DNA of 17,415 nt from an uncultured Pseudoxanthomonas sp. GTDB lineage: Bacteria > Pseudomonadota > Gammaproteobacteria > Xanthomonadales > Xanthomonadaceae. The translations under genes and the position numbers were made by a program. The notes below the pieces were generated by a model, which saw only the letters and a list, made by a program, of their open reading frames with translations, had not been told where the DNA came from and ran no database searches. Shown piece by piece: positions 1-10,472 of this stretch (position 1 is the stretch's first letter; each line of letters begins with the position of its first letter). Where the stretch lies: assembly GCA_946886405.1 (NCBI GenBank), contig CAMPIO010000071.1:1-17415 (forward strand), read 5' to 3'.

Positions 1-591
1 GGTCATCAGGTGGTGGTGTACGACGCCGGCGACGGCAGCATGGCGGCCGCACGCCTGTGGTGGTTGTTGACGTTGATGGGCCACGCGCGCGTGGCCGTGC
101 TCGATGGTGGCCTGGCTGCGTGGCGTCTCTTCGGCGGCGTAGAGACGGCCGACGTCGTGCCGGTGGCATCCATTGCGCCGTATCCGTCGCATTTCGACAC
201 GACTCAACTCGCCAGCGCGGACCAGGTGACCGCGCGGCTGGGCGACGCCAGCGGCTGGCTGTTCGACGCGCGCGCGGCAGAACGCTTCCGCGGTGACGTC
301 GAGCCGATCGATCCGGTTGCCGGGCATGTGCCGGGCGCGCTCAACCGTCCGTTCGCACAGAACCTGAGGGACGGCCGTTTCAAGCCTGCGGCGGAGCTCC
401 GCACGGAACTCTCTTCGCTGCTGGGGTCGCGCAGTGCCAGCGACAGTGTGCTGATGTGCGGCTCCGGTGTGACGGCCTGCCACCTGCTGCTCGCGTTCGA
501 ACACGCCGGCCTGCAGGGCGCGCGTGTCTATCCCGGTTCGTGGAGTGGCTGGATCAGCGATCCATCGCGCCCTGTCGCACGCGGCGACTGA
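1..591 (+). CDS. Sulfurtransferase, 3-mercaptopyruvate type (two rhodanese domains), 5'-truncated
   Basis: The reading frame is open from the first base, so the gene begins outside the window and only 196 C-terminal residues are visible. The frame carries the end of the first rhodanese domain (VVVYDAGDG near the left edge, then VAVLDGGLAAW) and a complete second domain with DARAAERFRG, AGHVPGALN and the active-site loop CGSGVTAC. The persulfide-forming cysteine is visible residue 153. A CG[S/T]GVTA loop is typical of 3-mercaptopyruvate sulfurtransferases (SseA), whereas thiosulfate sulfurtransferases usually have CRKGVTA, so mercaptopyruvate is the likelier sulfur donor; this is family knowledge, not shown here. 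The enzyme is expected in the cytoplasm, moving sulfane sulfur to thiols or cyanide. The stop codon lies only 12 bp from the end of the convergent crotonase gene. Confidence in the family is high, in the substrate moderate. Confidence 0.9.
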   Translation, partial: GHQVVVYDAGDGSMAAARLWWLLTLMGHARVAVLDGGLAAWRLFGGVETADVVPVASIAPYPSHFDTTQLASADQVTARLGDASGWLFDARAAERFRGDVEPIDPVAGHVPGALNRPFAQNLRDGRFKPAAELRTELSSLLGSRSASDSVLMCGSGVTACHLLLAFEHAGLQGARVYPGSWSGWISDPSRPVARGD

Positions 592-602
592 CGCGACGCC
601 GC
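581..602. terminator. Possible bidirectional terminator at convergent gene ends
   Basis: GCGGCG (581-586) and CGCCGC (597-602) form a perfect 6-bp stem around a 10-nt loop. The stem spans the last codons and stop of the sulfurtransferase and abuts the end of the opposing crotonase gene. A TTCACTTCTTC stretch follows on the plus strand. The T-run is interrupted, so intrinsic termination is only a suggestion. Confidence 0.35.
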
Positions 603-603
603 T

Positions 604-1380
604 TCACTTCTTCAGCTTTTCCACCAGCGCCCGCAGGGCGGTCTGTGTATCGGGCGCATGCCAGGCGTCGACGAAGCGCTCCAGCTGGATCAATGACGGA
701 TCCAGGGCTTCCACCAGGTCGCGGCGGGCGAGGGTACGCGTCTGCAGCATCGGATGGTGCGGCAGGCGCAGCAACTGCTGCAGCCATGCGATGGAACGTG
801 CCGTGACGTTGTCCTGGTCGACCAGCTCATCGACCAACCCGATCTCCAGGGCCCGCTCGGCCGGCACCATCTCGCCGGCGACCAGCAGGCGTTCCGCGCG
901 GTAGGGGCCGACCACGCGTCGCATCAGTCGCTGGATGCCTTCCGGCACCACCAGGCCCACCTGGGTTTCGTTGAGTCCAAGGGCGAAGGGGCGCGCCGGG
1001 TCGGCGCTGCGCGCCATCACGCGGTAGTCGCAGCACAGCGCCAGCACGCAGCCGCCTGCGGGTGCATGGCCGGTGAGAGCGGCCACCACGGGGACACGCG
1101 ACTCGGCCAACGTGCGCGCCGCACCGAAGAAGGCCTGCCAGGCATCCAGTAGCGCATTACGGTTGTCGCCGAGCGACAGCAGGTAGGGCACGTCCATGCC
1201 CGCGGAGAAGATCTTCGGATTGCCCGCCAGCACGATGCCGCGCGCGCCATGGTCCAGCGCGGCGTTGAGCGCGTCGATCAGCGCACGGCACAGCTCGGTG
1301 TTGAGGGCATTGACCGGCGCGCGCGCGAGTCGGATCTCGCGGATGTCGCCGTGGTCGGTGGTTTCGATGAGCCCAGACAT
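604..1380 (-). CDS. Enoyl-CoA hydratase/isomerase family; resembles delta3,delta2-enoyl-CoA isomerase (ECI1/DCI)
   Basis: The 258-residue product has the crotonase fold throughout: an oxyanion-hole segment IFSAGMDVPYL (residues 57-67), a second one GHAPAGGCVLALCCDYRVM (104-122), and IGLVDELVD (180-188). The segment GLNETQVGLVVPEGIQRL (135-152) closely follows the mitochondrial delta3,delta2-enoyl-CoA isomerase pattern GLNETQ, whose Glu is the catalytic base; it is Glu138 here. Classical hydratases have a second catalytic Glu in the preceding helix region, where this protein has Ala and Gly residues. This suggests it shifts 3-enoyl-CoA to 2-enoyl-CoA during oxidation of unsaturated fatty acids, although the substrate is inferred. 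The start ATG follows a good Shine-Dalgarno sequence (GGAGAGGATGA on the minus strand). It is divergent from the copper chaperone gene with 38 bp between starts, and there is no neighbouring beta-oxidation gene in the window. Confidence 0.9.
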   Translation of the reverse strand: MSGLIETTDHGDIREIRLARAPVNALNTELCRALIDALNAALDHGARGIVLAGNPKIFSAGMDVPYLLSLGDNRNALLDAWQAFFGAARTLAESRVPVVAALTGHAPAGGCVLALCCDYRVMARSADPARPFALGLNETQVGLVVPEGIQRLMRRVVGPYRAERLLVAGEMVPAERALEIGLVDELVDQDNVTARSIAWLQQLLRLPHHPMLQTRTLARRDLVEALDPSLIQLERFVDAWHAPDTQTALRALVEKLKK

Positions 1381-1406
1381 TCATCCTCTCCCTGAAGTCA
1401 GGTCGG

Positions 1407-1412
1407 TATCAT
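1407..1412 (+). promoter_or_regulatory. Candidate -10 element giving a leaderless copper chaperone mRNA
   Basis: TATCAT ends 6 bp before the ATG at 1419, so transcription would start at or next to the start codon. Only AGG (1413-1415) could act as a Shine-Dalgarno sequence, and it sits too close to the ATG to be a good one. No convincing -35 hexamer is visible about 17 bp upstream. This is inferred from sequence alone. Confidence 0.3.
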
Positions 1413-1418
1413 AGGCGC

Positions 1419-1862
1419 ATGAACCATCGCATCGGAATGATCGGCCTCTCGGCCCTGTTGATGTCGTGCATGGCGGCCGCCGATGCCGCCGAGTGCCTGC
1501 CCGTCGCGAAGGTGGCGTGGGTGCGCTTGCCGCCGGTCGCGATGCCGATGATGGCCGGCTTTGCCCGCATCGAGAATCCCTGCAAGGCGACCGTCACTAT
1601 CGTGGGAGCGGACAGCCTCGCTGTCGATGACGTGTCGCTGCATGAAACGCGCGAAGAGAACGGCGTCAGCCGCATGCGTGAAGTGGCGGCGCTACCCATC
1701 GCGCCCGGCAAGGCCGTCGAGCTGAAGCCGGGGGGGCTGCACCTGATGTTGCACGGTCCGTATCAACCGCTGAGTGCCGGGGAGAAGCCGGTGATCACGC
1801 TCAAACTGGCCGATGGCCGTTCGCTGCCAGTGCAGTTCGAAGTGCGCAAGTCATCGCCCTGA
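1419..1862 (+). CDS. Periplasmic copper chaperone, PCu(A)C family
   Basis: The 147-residue product begins with a signal peptide (residues 1 to about 24, cleavage likely after Ala-Asp-Ala). It contains the full copper-binding signature of the family, H-x10-M-x21-H-x-M, with His75, Met86, His108 and Met110. Members bind Cu(I) in the periplasm and deliver it to the CuA centre of cytochrome c oxidase or to other copper sites. Cys26 and Cys55 lie at the start of the mature protein and on an early strand; they could form a disulfide, an inference from position only. The sequence Leu-Met-Ser-Cys17 weakly resembles a lipobox, so a lipoprotein form cannot be excluded. No cytochrome oxidase or Sco gene is adjacent. 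The gene is monocistronic, followed by an inverted repeat pair. Confidence 0.93.
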   Translation: MNHRIGMIGLSALLMSCMAAADAAECLPVAKVAWVRLPPVAMPMMAGFARIENPCKATVTIVGADSLAVDDVSLHETREENGVSRMREVAALPIAPGKAVELKPGGLHLMLHGPYQPLSAGEKPVITLKLADGRSLPVQFEVRKSSP

Positions 1863-1878
1863 GATCCGTCGGCTTGTT

Positions 1879-1903
1879 GTAGGAGCGACGTCAGTCGCGA
1901 CCG
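1879..1903 (+). repeat. REP-like element, GTAG-headed, family A, left copy
   Basis: The 25-bp element starts with GTAGGA and contains the palindrome GCGAC-GTCA-GTCGC. It sits 16 bp after the copper chaperone stop codon. Its reverse complement recurs at 1984-2008 with one mismatch. A GTAG head followed by an imperfect palindrome is the pattern of REP elements associated with RAYT transposases in Stenotrophomonas, Pseudomonas and relatives; no RAYT gene is present in this window. Confidence 0.8.
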
Positions 1904-1983
1904 CAGATCCCAAGCGCCAGGGCAGCAGGGTAGGGACGGTATAGCGGCTGGATGGACGGAGAGTCCATGGCTGTTGGAGTTTC

Positions 1984-2008
1984 CGGTCGCGACTCACGTC
2001 GCTCCTAC
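1984..2008 (-). repeat. REP-like element, family A, inverted right copy
   Basis: This is the reverse complement of the copy at 1879-1903 in 24 of 25 positions, read on the minus strand as GTAGGAGCGACGTGAGTC and onward. It lies 13 bp downstream of the thioesterase stop codon (minus strand). The two copies enclose 80 bp that holds a smaller hairpin, TGGAC-GGAGA-GTCCA. Together they have REPIN geometry between two convergent genes and could fold into a long stem that stops transcription from both sides. Confidence 0.8.
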
Positions 2009-2021
2009 AGCCTTCCCGAGG

Positions 2022-2437
2022 CTACTCCGACACTGCCCTGATCGCCGCCGGCAGTGTCGCGCTATGCCCGGTCTGCGTATCCATCCAGACGACCACGACG
2101 TTGCCGTCCGAATACAGCACGCTGTCGTCCTTGGCCGACACGATGCGATGGCCGATGGTGACACTGCTGGTGCCAAGCCGGTCGACATAAAGCTCCACCA
2201 CCACGTCGTTCGGCCACGTCAGCGGGCGCTTGTAGTTGATGTTGTTGGCGGCCACGACCGGTGCGATGCGGTCGGTCATCGACACGTCGGGCACGGTCAG
2301 CATCCAGCGCACGCGCGCTTCCTCCAGGTACGAAATGTACTTGGCATTGTTGACGTGACCCATGCTGTCCATGTCGCGCCAGCGCACGCTGATCGGAATC
2401 TTCGCCAGCAGCTTGCGGCCGGTGTCGTGCGTGTCGC

Positions 2438-2441
<4 letters not shown>
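2022..2441 (-). CDS. Acyl-CoA thioesterase, hotdog fold (YbgC/FadM/4HBT family)
   Basis: The 139-residue product carries the 4-hydroxybenzoyl-CoA thioesterase-type signature in [25 protein letters not shown] (residues 19-43). Asp25 matches the catalytic aspartate of this family, and Asn31, Asn32 and Glu40 are the usual conserved residues. A length near 140 residues is normal for a single hotdog domain that works as a dimer or tetramer. It is expected to hydrolyse acyl-CoA thioesters in the cytoplasm; the chain length cannot be told from sequence. Its ATG overlaps the uvrA stop codon as ATGA, and AAGAAGG inside the last uvrA codons sits at Shine-Dalgarno distance, so the two genes are probably cotranscribed and translationally coupled. 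The functional link to DNA repair is unclear and may be only positional. Confidence 0.9.
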
Positions 2442-5383
<2,942 letters not shown>

Positions 5384-5720
5384 CGGGTGGGGGATCCGGA
5401 AAGCGAACAAGGAAGCGTAGCGATCTGCCTAGGTGGGGGCAAATACCGCCAATGCCAGCGAAGTGGTGGGGGTGTGCAGGTCGGCAGTCAGCCTGGGGCC
5501 CTCGGCTGACTCTTCGGGACATGCGGGCAGGCAATCATGGCCGGGGAGGGCCCGCGGGTATGGGGTCTTCCCCAACTTGTTGATTTCATTGAATCGGCCG
5601 CGTCCCGCCCGGTGCCGACGGCAACGGAGGGATGCGAGCATGCGCGCCATTGCGGACACATGCTGTCCGTGGTGTTCGACCCATGAGGAGCGTAGCGCGT
5701 GCGGCCGAGTAGGGGGTCGG
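5384..5720. other. Long divergent intergenic region uvrA/rplU with dyads, no gene supported
   Basis: About 330 bp separate the uvrA start from the rplU promoter. Open frames exist on both strands but lack ribosome binding sites or recognisable domains. Visible structure: an 8-bp stem AGTCAGCC (5486-5493) with GGCTGACT (5504-5511); an operator-like dyad CGGACA-CATGC-TGTCCG (5653-5669); and an AT-rich patch near 5573-5596. A weak uvrA promoter may be TTGCCC-N17-TACGCT on the minus strand (about 5417-5445). None of these matches an operator I can name. Confidence 0.5.
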
Positions 5721-5750
5721 TTGACCCTAACCCCATGAATCCACTAAAAT
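5721..5750 (+). promoter_or_regulatory. Sigma70-type promoter of rplU-rpmA
   Basis: TTGACC (5721-5726) and TAAAAT (5745-5750) are separated by 18 bp, a good housekeeping promoter. Transcription should begin near 5757. A short dyad, GGGTC-GGTT-GACCC (5714-5727), overlaps the -35 hexamer and could hold a regulator, although no family is suggested. Confidence 0.75.
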
Positions 5751-5757
5751 TCCGCTT

Positions 5758-5780
5758 CTGTCCGCCCTCGATGGCGGCAG
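5758..5780 (+). promoter_or_regulatory. Hairpin at the 5' end of the rplU leader
   Basis: CTG plus CCGCC (5762-5766) pair with GGCGG (5773-5777) plus CAG, with one bulged T. It begins at about the predicted first transcribed base, leaving some 37 nt before the rplU start. It could protect the mRNA 5' end or take part in ribosomal-protein feedback. I know of no defined L21 leader in this group that it matches. Confidence 0.35.
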
Positions 5781-5816
5781 ACTCCAGAAAATAACTACAG
5801 AAACCAAGGAATCCAC

Positions 5817-6125
5817 ATGTACGCAGTCGTAGTCACGGGCGGTAAGCAATACCGCGTGATGAAGGGCGAGACGCTCCGCGTCGAGAAGCTTGAAGCCGAA
5901 GCCGGCAACGAGCTCACCTTCGACAACCTCCTGATGCTGGGCGATGGCGAGACCATCAGCCTGGGTGACGCCCTGAAGGGCGCCACGGTCACCGCGAAGG
6001 TCGTCGGCCATGGCCGCGCCGACAAGGTTCGCATCATCAAGTTCCGCCGCCGCAAGCACCACATGAAGCGCCAGGGTCACCGGCAGCATTACACCGAAAT
6101 CGAAATCACCGGCATCAACAAGTAA
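5817..6125 (+). CDS. rplU: 50S ribosomal protein L21 (bL21)
   Basis: The 102-residue product is a full-length bL21: it begins [13 protein letters not shown], ends with YTEIEITGI, and holds the conserved basic [17 protein letters not shown] rRNA-binding region (about residues 73-89). L21 binds 23S rRNA together with L20 during assembly of the large subunit. A Shine-Dalgarno sequence AAGGA (5806-5810) precedes the ATG. It is the first gene of the rplU-rpmA operon, followed after 12 bp by rpmA. Its own promoter lies about 60 bp upstream of the start. Length and start agree with the family, so there is little doubt. Confidence 0.99.
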   Translation: MYAVVVTGGKQYRVMKGETLRVEKLEAEAGNELTFDNLLMLGDGETISLGDALKGATVTAKVVGHGRADKVRIIKFRRRKHHMKRQGHRQHYTEIEITGINK

Positions 6126-6137
6126 GGAGAAGCAGTC

Positions 6138-7587
<1,450 letters not shown>

Positions 7588-7596
7588 GCGAGAAAG

Positions 7597-7624
7597 AAAA
7601 AACCCGCCGGAAAGGCGGGTTTTT
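7597..7624. terminator. Bidirectional intrinsic terminator between obgE and the DUF2846 gene
   Basis: AAAACCCGCC pairs with GGCGGGTTTT around a short GGAAA loop, with an A-tract on the left and a T-tract on the right. It therefore has the right form on both strands. It starts 9 bp after the obgE stop and ends 20 bp before the stop of the opposing gene. Confidence 0.9.
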
Positions 7625-7644
7625 CCAGTGCCAGGAATGTCGCC

Positions 7645-8217
7645 TCAGCGGCCGTCCTGCACGCGCAGCGAGGCGGAGTCGGCGATCACCTGGGGTTCCA
7701 GCGTCTTGTGGCGCTGGCTGGCACTTTCCAGATTGGCCTGACCCCATTCCAGCGACTTCGGGCTGTTGATGGTCAGCTGGGTGCCTTTGTCCCACCCTGC
7801 GAAATCCTTGCCGGCGAACGCATCCTGGTGCACCGGCGAGAGTCCCCAGATGCCGTCGATGATGTGGGCCCGGAAGTAGTAAGTCTTCCCGGCTTCCACC
7901 GTGGCCTTGTAGAAGCGCACGCCGCCATCTCCGCCGAAGACCGTGGTCATGAAGACATGCTCGCCGGGCAGAACCTGGTAAGCCACCTTGCTGCCTGCAT
8001 CCAGGATGCCGATGAAGCGGGTGTCCTCGCCGGTGACGTCGTACAGCGGCACCGCCACGGCGGCGCCGACGAACTTGCCCGGCCGCATGAAGACGATGGC
8101 GGCCTTGTCCGGCTCGACCGTCAGTGGTTCGTTCGACTTGGCCATCTTGCCGGCCTGCGCCGACAGGGATGCTGTAACCAACAGGACGGCGAGCGCCGTC
8201 GCACGCAGCAGTTTCAT
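7645..8217 (-). CDS. Exported DUF2846-type protein of unknown function
   Basis: The 190-residue product starts with a signal peptide (residues 1 to about 22, MKLLRATALAVLLVTASLSAQA). The section from about residue 38 to 120 resembles the DUF2846 pattern: AAIVFMRPGKFVGAAVAVPLYDV, then FIGILDAGSKVAYQVLPGEHVF and a strand ending YYFRAHI. These domains are small beta-rich and exported; no enzymatic activity is established for them. There is no lipobox cysteine, so it should be soluble in the periplasm or bound to another component. The ATG is preceded by GGGGGAA at Shine-Dalgarno distance; the frame runs 27 codons further upstream without homology-like sequence, so the shorter start is preferred. 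It stands alone between two convergent or tandem housekeeping genes. The family call is by resemblance only. Confidence 0.8.
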   Translation of the reverse strand: MKLLRATALAVLLVTASLSAQAGKMAKSNEPLTVEPDKAAIVFMRPGKFVGAAVAVPLYDVTGEDTRFIGILDAGSKVAYQVLPGEHVFMTTVFGGDGGVRFYKATVEAGKTYYFRAHIIDGIWGLSPVHQDAFAGKDFAGWDKGTQLTINSPKSLEWGQANLESASQRHKTLEPQVIADSASLRVQDGR

Positions 8218-8314
8218 GGTGTTCCCCCGATTGGATTCCCCCGCCTCTCCGGTTGGCGAGGCGCGCGCATCAGAACCGGAACGAGGGGTGGGCGTCAATG
8301 GGGGGTGACACGGC

Positions 8315-8341
8315 CAAAAAAGAAACCCGCCTTGCGGCGGG
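8315..8341 (-). terminator. Intrinsic terminator of rpsT
   Basis: Read on the minus strand, CCCGCC (8341-8336) pairs with GGCGGG (8331-8326) around GCAA, followed by TTTCTTTTTT. It lies about 34 bp after the rpsT stop codon and insulates the DUF2846 gene from rpsT transcription. Confidence 0.88.
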
Positions 8342-8374
8342 CTTCAGTGTCTTCGCGTTGCGTACCGCCGTGAA

Positions 8375-8644
8375 TCAGGCCGCTTGCAGGGCCTTGATAC
8401 GGGCGTTCAGGCGGCTCTTGTGGCGGGCAGCCTTGTTCTTGTGGATCAGGCCGCGCGAACTCAGGCGGTCGAGGATCGGCTGGGCCGACACGAACGCGGC
8501 CTGGGCGCCTGCGGCGTCGTTGGCGTCGAGCGCCTTCAGGACTTTCTTGACGGCGGTGCGCAGCATCGAACGCTGACCGGCGTTGCGCGCATTGCGCACG
8601 ACGGTCTGCTTGGCGCGCTTCTTGGCGGACTTGATATTGGCCAC
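8375..8644 (-). CDS. rpsT: 30S ribosomal protein S20 (bS20), GTG start
   Basis: The 89-residue product is a full-length bS20: [34 protein letters not shown], then [17 protein letters not shown]. It is a helical, highly basic protein that binds 16S rRNA early in 30S assembly. The start codon is GTG, not ATG; homology places the first residue exactly there, and AGGA sits about 8 nt upstream on the minus strand. E. coli rpsT also uses a non-ATG start (UUG), tied to feedback control of its translation, so a weak start may be a kept regulatory feature. It is a single-gene unit with a strong promoter upstream and an intrinsic terminator downstream, divergent from murJ. Confidence 0.98.
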   Translation of the reverse strand: MANIKSAKKRAKQTVVRNARNAGQRSMLRTAVKKVLKALDANDAAGAQAAFVSAQPILDRLSSRGLIHKNKAARHKSRLNARIKALQAA

Positions 8645-8712
8645 GGTGGGATTCCTGGTGAATACCTGAGAGAATTCAGGGGGTGAACGGAAGACGGGTA
8701 ATTGAGCCGGAA

Positions 8713-8741
8713 ATTATGGGGCATTCAATGGGTTGCGTCAA
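8713..8741 (-). promoter_or_regulatory. Sigma70-type promoter of rpsT
   Basis: On the minus strand TTGACG (8741-8736) and CATAAT (8718-8713) are separated by 17 bp, close to consensus. Transcription should start near 8706, giving a leader of roughly 60 nt before the GTG codon. It lies inside the 127-bp gap shared with the divergent murJ gene. Confidence 0.8.
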
Positions 8742-8771
8742 CCTGGGTTGTTCCCGGGCAGAGGGGGGGCG

Positions 8772-10391
8772 ATGAGCGGCAACCGGCTCCTGCGTTCCGC
8801 CGCCATCTTCAGCTCCATGACCTTCCTGTCCCGGTTGTCCGGATTGGTCCGGGACCAGGTCTACGCCATCGTGTTCGGTGCCAATCCGGCGATGGACGTC
8901 TTCATCGCGGCGTTCCGGATTCCCAACTTCATGCGACGGCTCTCGGCCGAGGGCTCGTTCTCGATGGCCTTCGTGCCGGTGCTGGCCGAATACAAGGAAA
9001 AGCACGGGCAGGACGCCGTCAAGGACCTGGTCGACCGTGTCACGGGCACCTTGCTGGCGGCCCTGCTGGTGGTCACGGCGGTGGTGCTGCTGACCGCACC
9101 CTGGCTGACACGGGTCATCGCACCCGGTTTCGAGGTGGGCAGCGAGAAGCATGCGCTGTTCATCGAAATGCTGCGCATCACCTTTCCGTACGCCCTCTTC
9201 ATTTCCCTGGCCTCACTGGTCGGCAGCATTCTCAACAGCTACCAGCGCTTTGCCATCCCGGCCCTGTCGCCGGTGCTTTTGAATCTGGCGATGATCGCTG
9301 CGGCACTCGGATTGGCGCCGCTGATGGGGAATTCCGTCAAGGCGCTGGCGTGGGGCGTGTTCGCCGCCGGCATCCTGCAGTTGGTCTTCCAGCTGCCTGC
9401 CCTGGCGAAGCTGGGCCTGCTGCCTCGCCCACGGCTGGATTTCGCCCATGCCGGGGTGCGCAAAATCCTGACCTTGATGGTGCCCACCCTGTTCGGATCC
9501 TCGGTGGTGCAGTTCAACCTGCTGTTCAACACCATGGCGGCGTCGTTCCTGATCAGCGGCAGCATCACGTGGCTGTATTACAGCGATCGCCTGCTGGAAT
9601 TTCCGCTGGGCATGTTCGGCGTGGCGATCGGCACGGTGATCCTGCCGCACCTGTCCAGTCGGCACGCGGCGACCGACCCGGACGGGTATTCGAAAGGCCT
9701 CGACTGGGGGTTCCGGCTTTGTCTCCTGATAGGTCTGCCGGCCTGTGCCGGACTGATCCTGTGTGCCGAGCCGCTGTTGGCGACCCTGTTCCAGTACCGC
9801 AACTTCACGGCGTTGGACGTACGGATGAGCAGTTGGAGCTTGATCGCGCAGTCCACCGCCGTGCCGGCGTTCCTGCTGGTCAAGGTGCTGGCGCCGGCCT
9901 TCTATTCGCGGCAGGACACTCGCACGCCCGTGAGGGCCGCCGTGGTGGCGGTGCTGACCAACGCGCTATGCACCATCGGGCTGTTCGCCGCGTTGCTGTA
10001 CGCCACGCCGATCGGGCAGGCGGCGCTGCAGGCGACGGGCGGCGACTGGCAGGACGCGATCGCGAAGATCCCCGGCGCCCATGCGCTGCTGGCGCTGGCC
10101 ATCGCCATCGCCGGCTGGGTCAATGCGCTGCAACTCGCCTGGCTGCTCCGCAAGTCGGGCGTGTACCGCCGGCAGCCAGGGTGGGGCCGTTTCCTGAGGC
10201 AGATCGCCCTGGCGACACTGGCGATGACGCTCGTGGTGCTGGCATTCCGCCTGCTCTGGATCGACTGGTCCGCGTGGGCCTGGTGGGAGCGCGGCTGGCG
10301 CCTGGTGGTGATGGTCGGCGCGGGCGGTGGGCTGTATGCGGGCCTGCTGTGGCTGCAAGGCATCCGGCCGCGTGACCTGCGTGGGCATTGA
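8772..10391 (+). CDS. murJ: Lipid II flippase MurJ (MviN)
   Basis: MurJ moves the peptidoglycan precursor lipid II across the inner membrane. The 539-residue product aligns along its length with E. coli MurJ: SSMTFLSRLSGLVRD, FRIPNFMRRLSAEGSFSMAFVPVLAEYK, TFPYALFISLASLVGSILN, YYSDRLLEFPLGMFGVAIGTVILP and VKVLAPAFYSRQDTRTPV. Essential residues of the E. coli protein are kept (Arg21, Arg27, Asp42, Arg55, Arg273 here). Hydrophobic stretches fit the usual 14 membrane helices. The ATG at 8772 follows a GAGGGGGGG purine run; the frame extends 13 codons upstream without homology. It is slightly longer than E. coli MurJ (511), with an insert before the last pair of helices (around GGDWQDAIAKIPG). ribF follows 81 bp downstream, a common pairing. 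Confidence 0.98.
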   Translation: MSGNRLLRSAAIFSSMTFLSRLSGLVRDQVYAIVFGANPAMDVFIAAFRIPNFMRRLSAEGSFSMAFVPVLAEYKEKHGQDAVKDLVDRVTGTLLAALLVVTAVVLLTAPWLTRVIAPGFEVGSEKHALFIEMLRITFPYALFISLASLVGSILNSYQRFAIPALSPVLLNLAMIAAALGLAPLMGNSVKALAWGVFAAGILQLVFQLPALAKLGLLPRPRLDFAHAGVRKILTLMVPTLFGSSVVQFNLLFNTMAASFLISGSITWLYYSDRLLEFPLGMFGVAIGTVILPHLSSRHAATDPDGYSKGLDWGFRLCLLIGLPACAGLILCAEPLLATLFQYRNFTALDVRMSSWSLIAQSTAVPAFLLVKVLAPAFYSRQDTRTPVRAAVVAVLTNALCTIGLFAALLYATPIGQAALQATGGDWQDAIAKIPGAHALLALAIAIAGWVNALQLAWLLRKSGVYRRQPGWGRFLRQIALATLAMTLVVLAFRLLWIDWSAWAWWERGWRLVVMVGAGGGLYAGLLWLQGIRPRDLRGH

Positions 10392-10408
10392 GGGACGGCG
10401 GGGCCGGC

Positions 10409-10414
10409 TATACT
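10409..10414 (+). promoter_or_regulatory. Candidate -10 element upstream of ribF
   Basis: TATACT is close to the sigma70 consensus. The best -35 match, TTGAGG (10388-10393), overlaps the murJ stop codon and gives only a 15-bp spacer, so the promoter is uncertain. It could drive ribF-ileS-lspA apart from murJ. Confidence 0.35.
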
Positions 10415-10472
10415 TCAAGGTCTTGCAACATCCCGGATCCGCCGCCTGGCGCATCCGGCCCGACAGGAATCC

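Noticed and set aside
5384..5410. TTG start for uvrA nine codons upstream
   Set aside because: The added residues do not belong to the UvrA family and the ATG at 5383 gives the usual [10 protein letters not shown] start.
5429..5659. 76-codon minus-strand frame in the uvrA/rplU gap
   Set aside because: No Shine-Dalgarno sequence, no domain, and overlapping frames on the other strand are equally open.
5384..5720. LexA (SOS) box for uvrA
   Set aside because: No CTGT-N8-ACAG or TTAGTA-type palindrome found; the dyad CGGACA-CATGC-TGTCCG does not fit these and lies nearly 300 bp from the start.
8242..8263. CGCCTC/GAGGCG hairpin upstream of the DUF2846 gene
   Set aside because: Only a 6-bp stem with a 10-nt loop and no T-run; such stems are expected by chance at this G+C.
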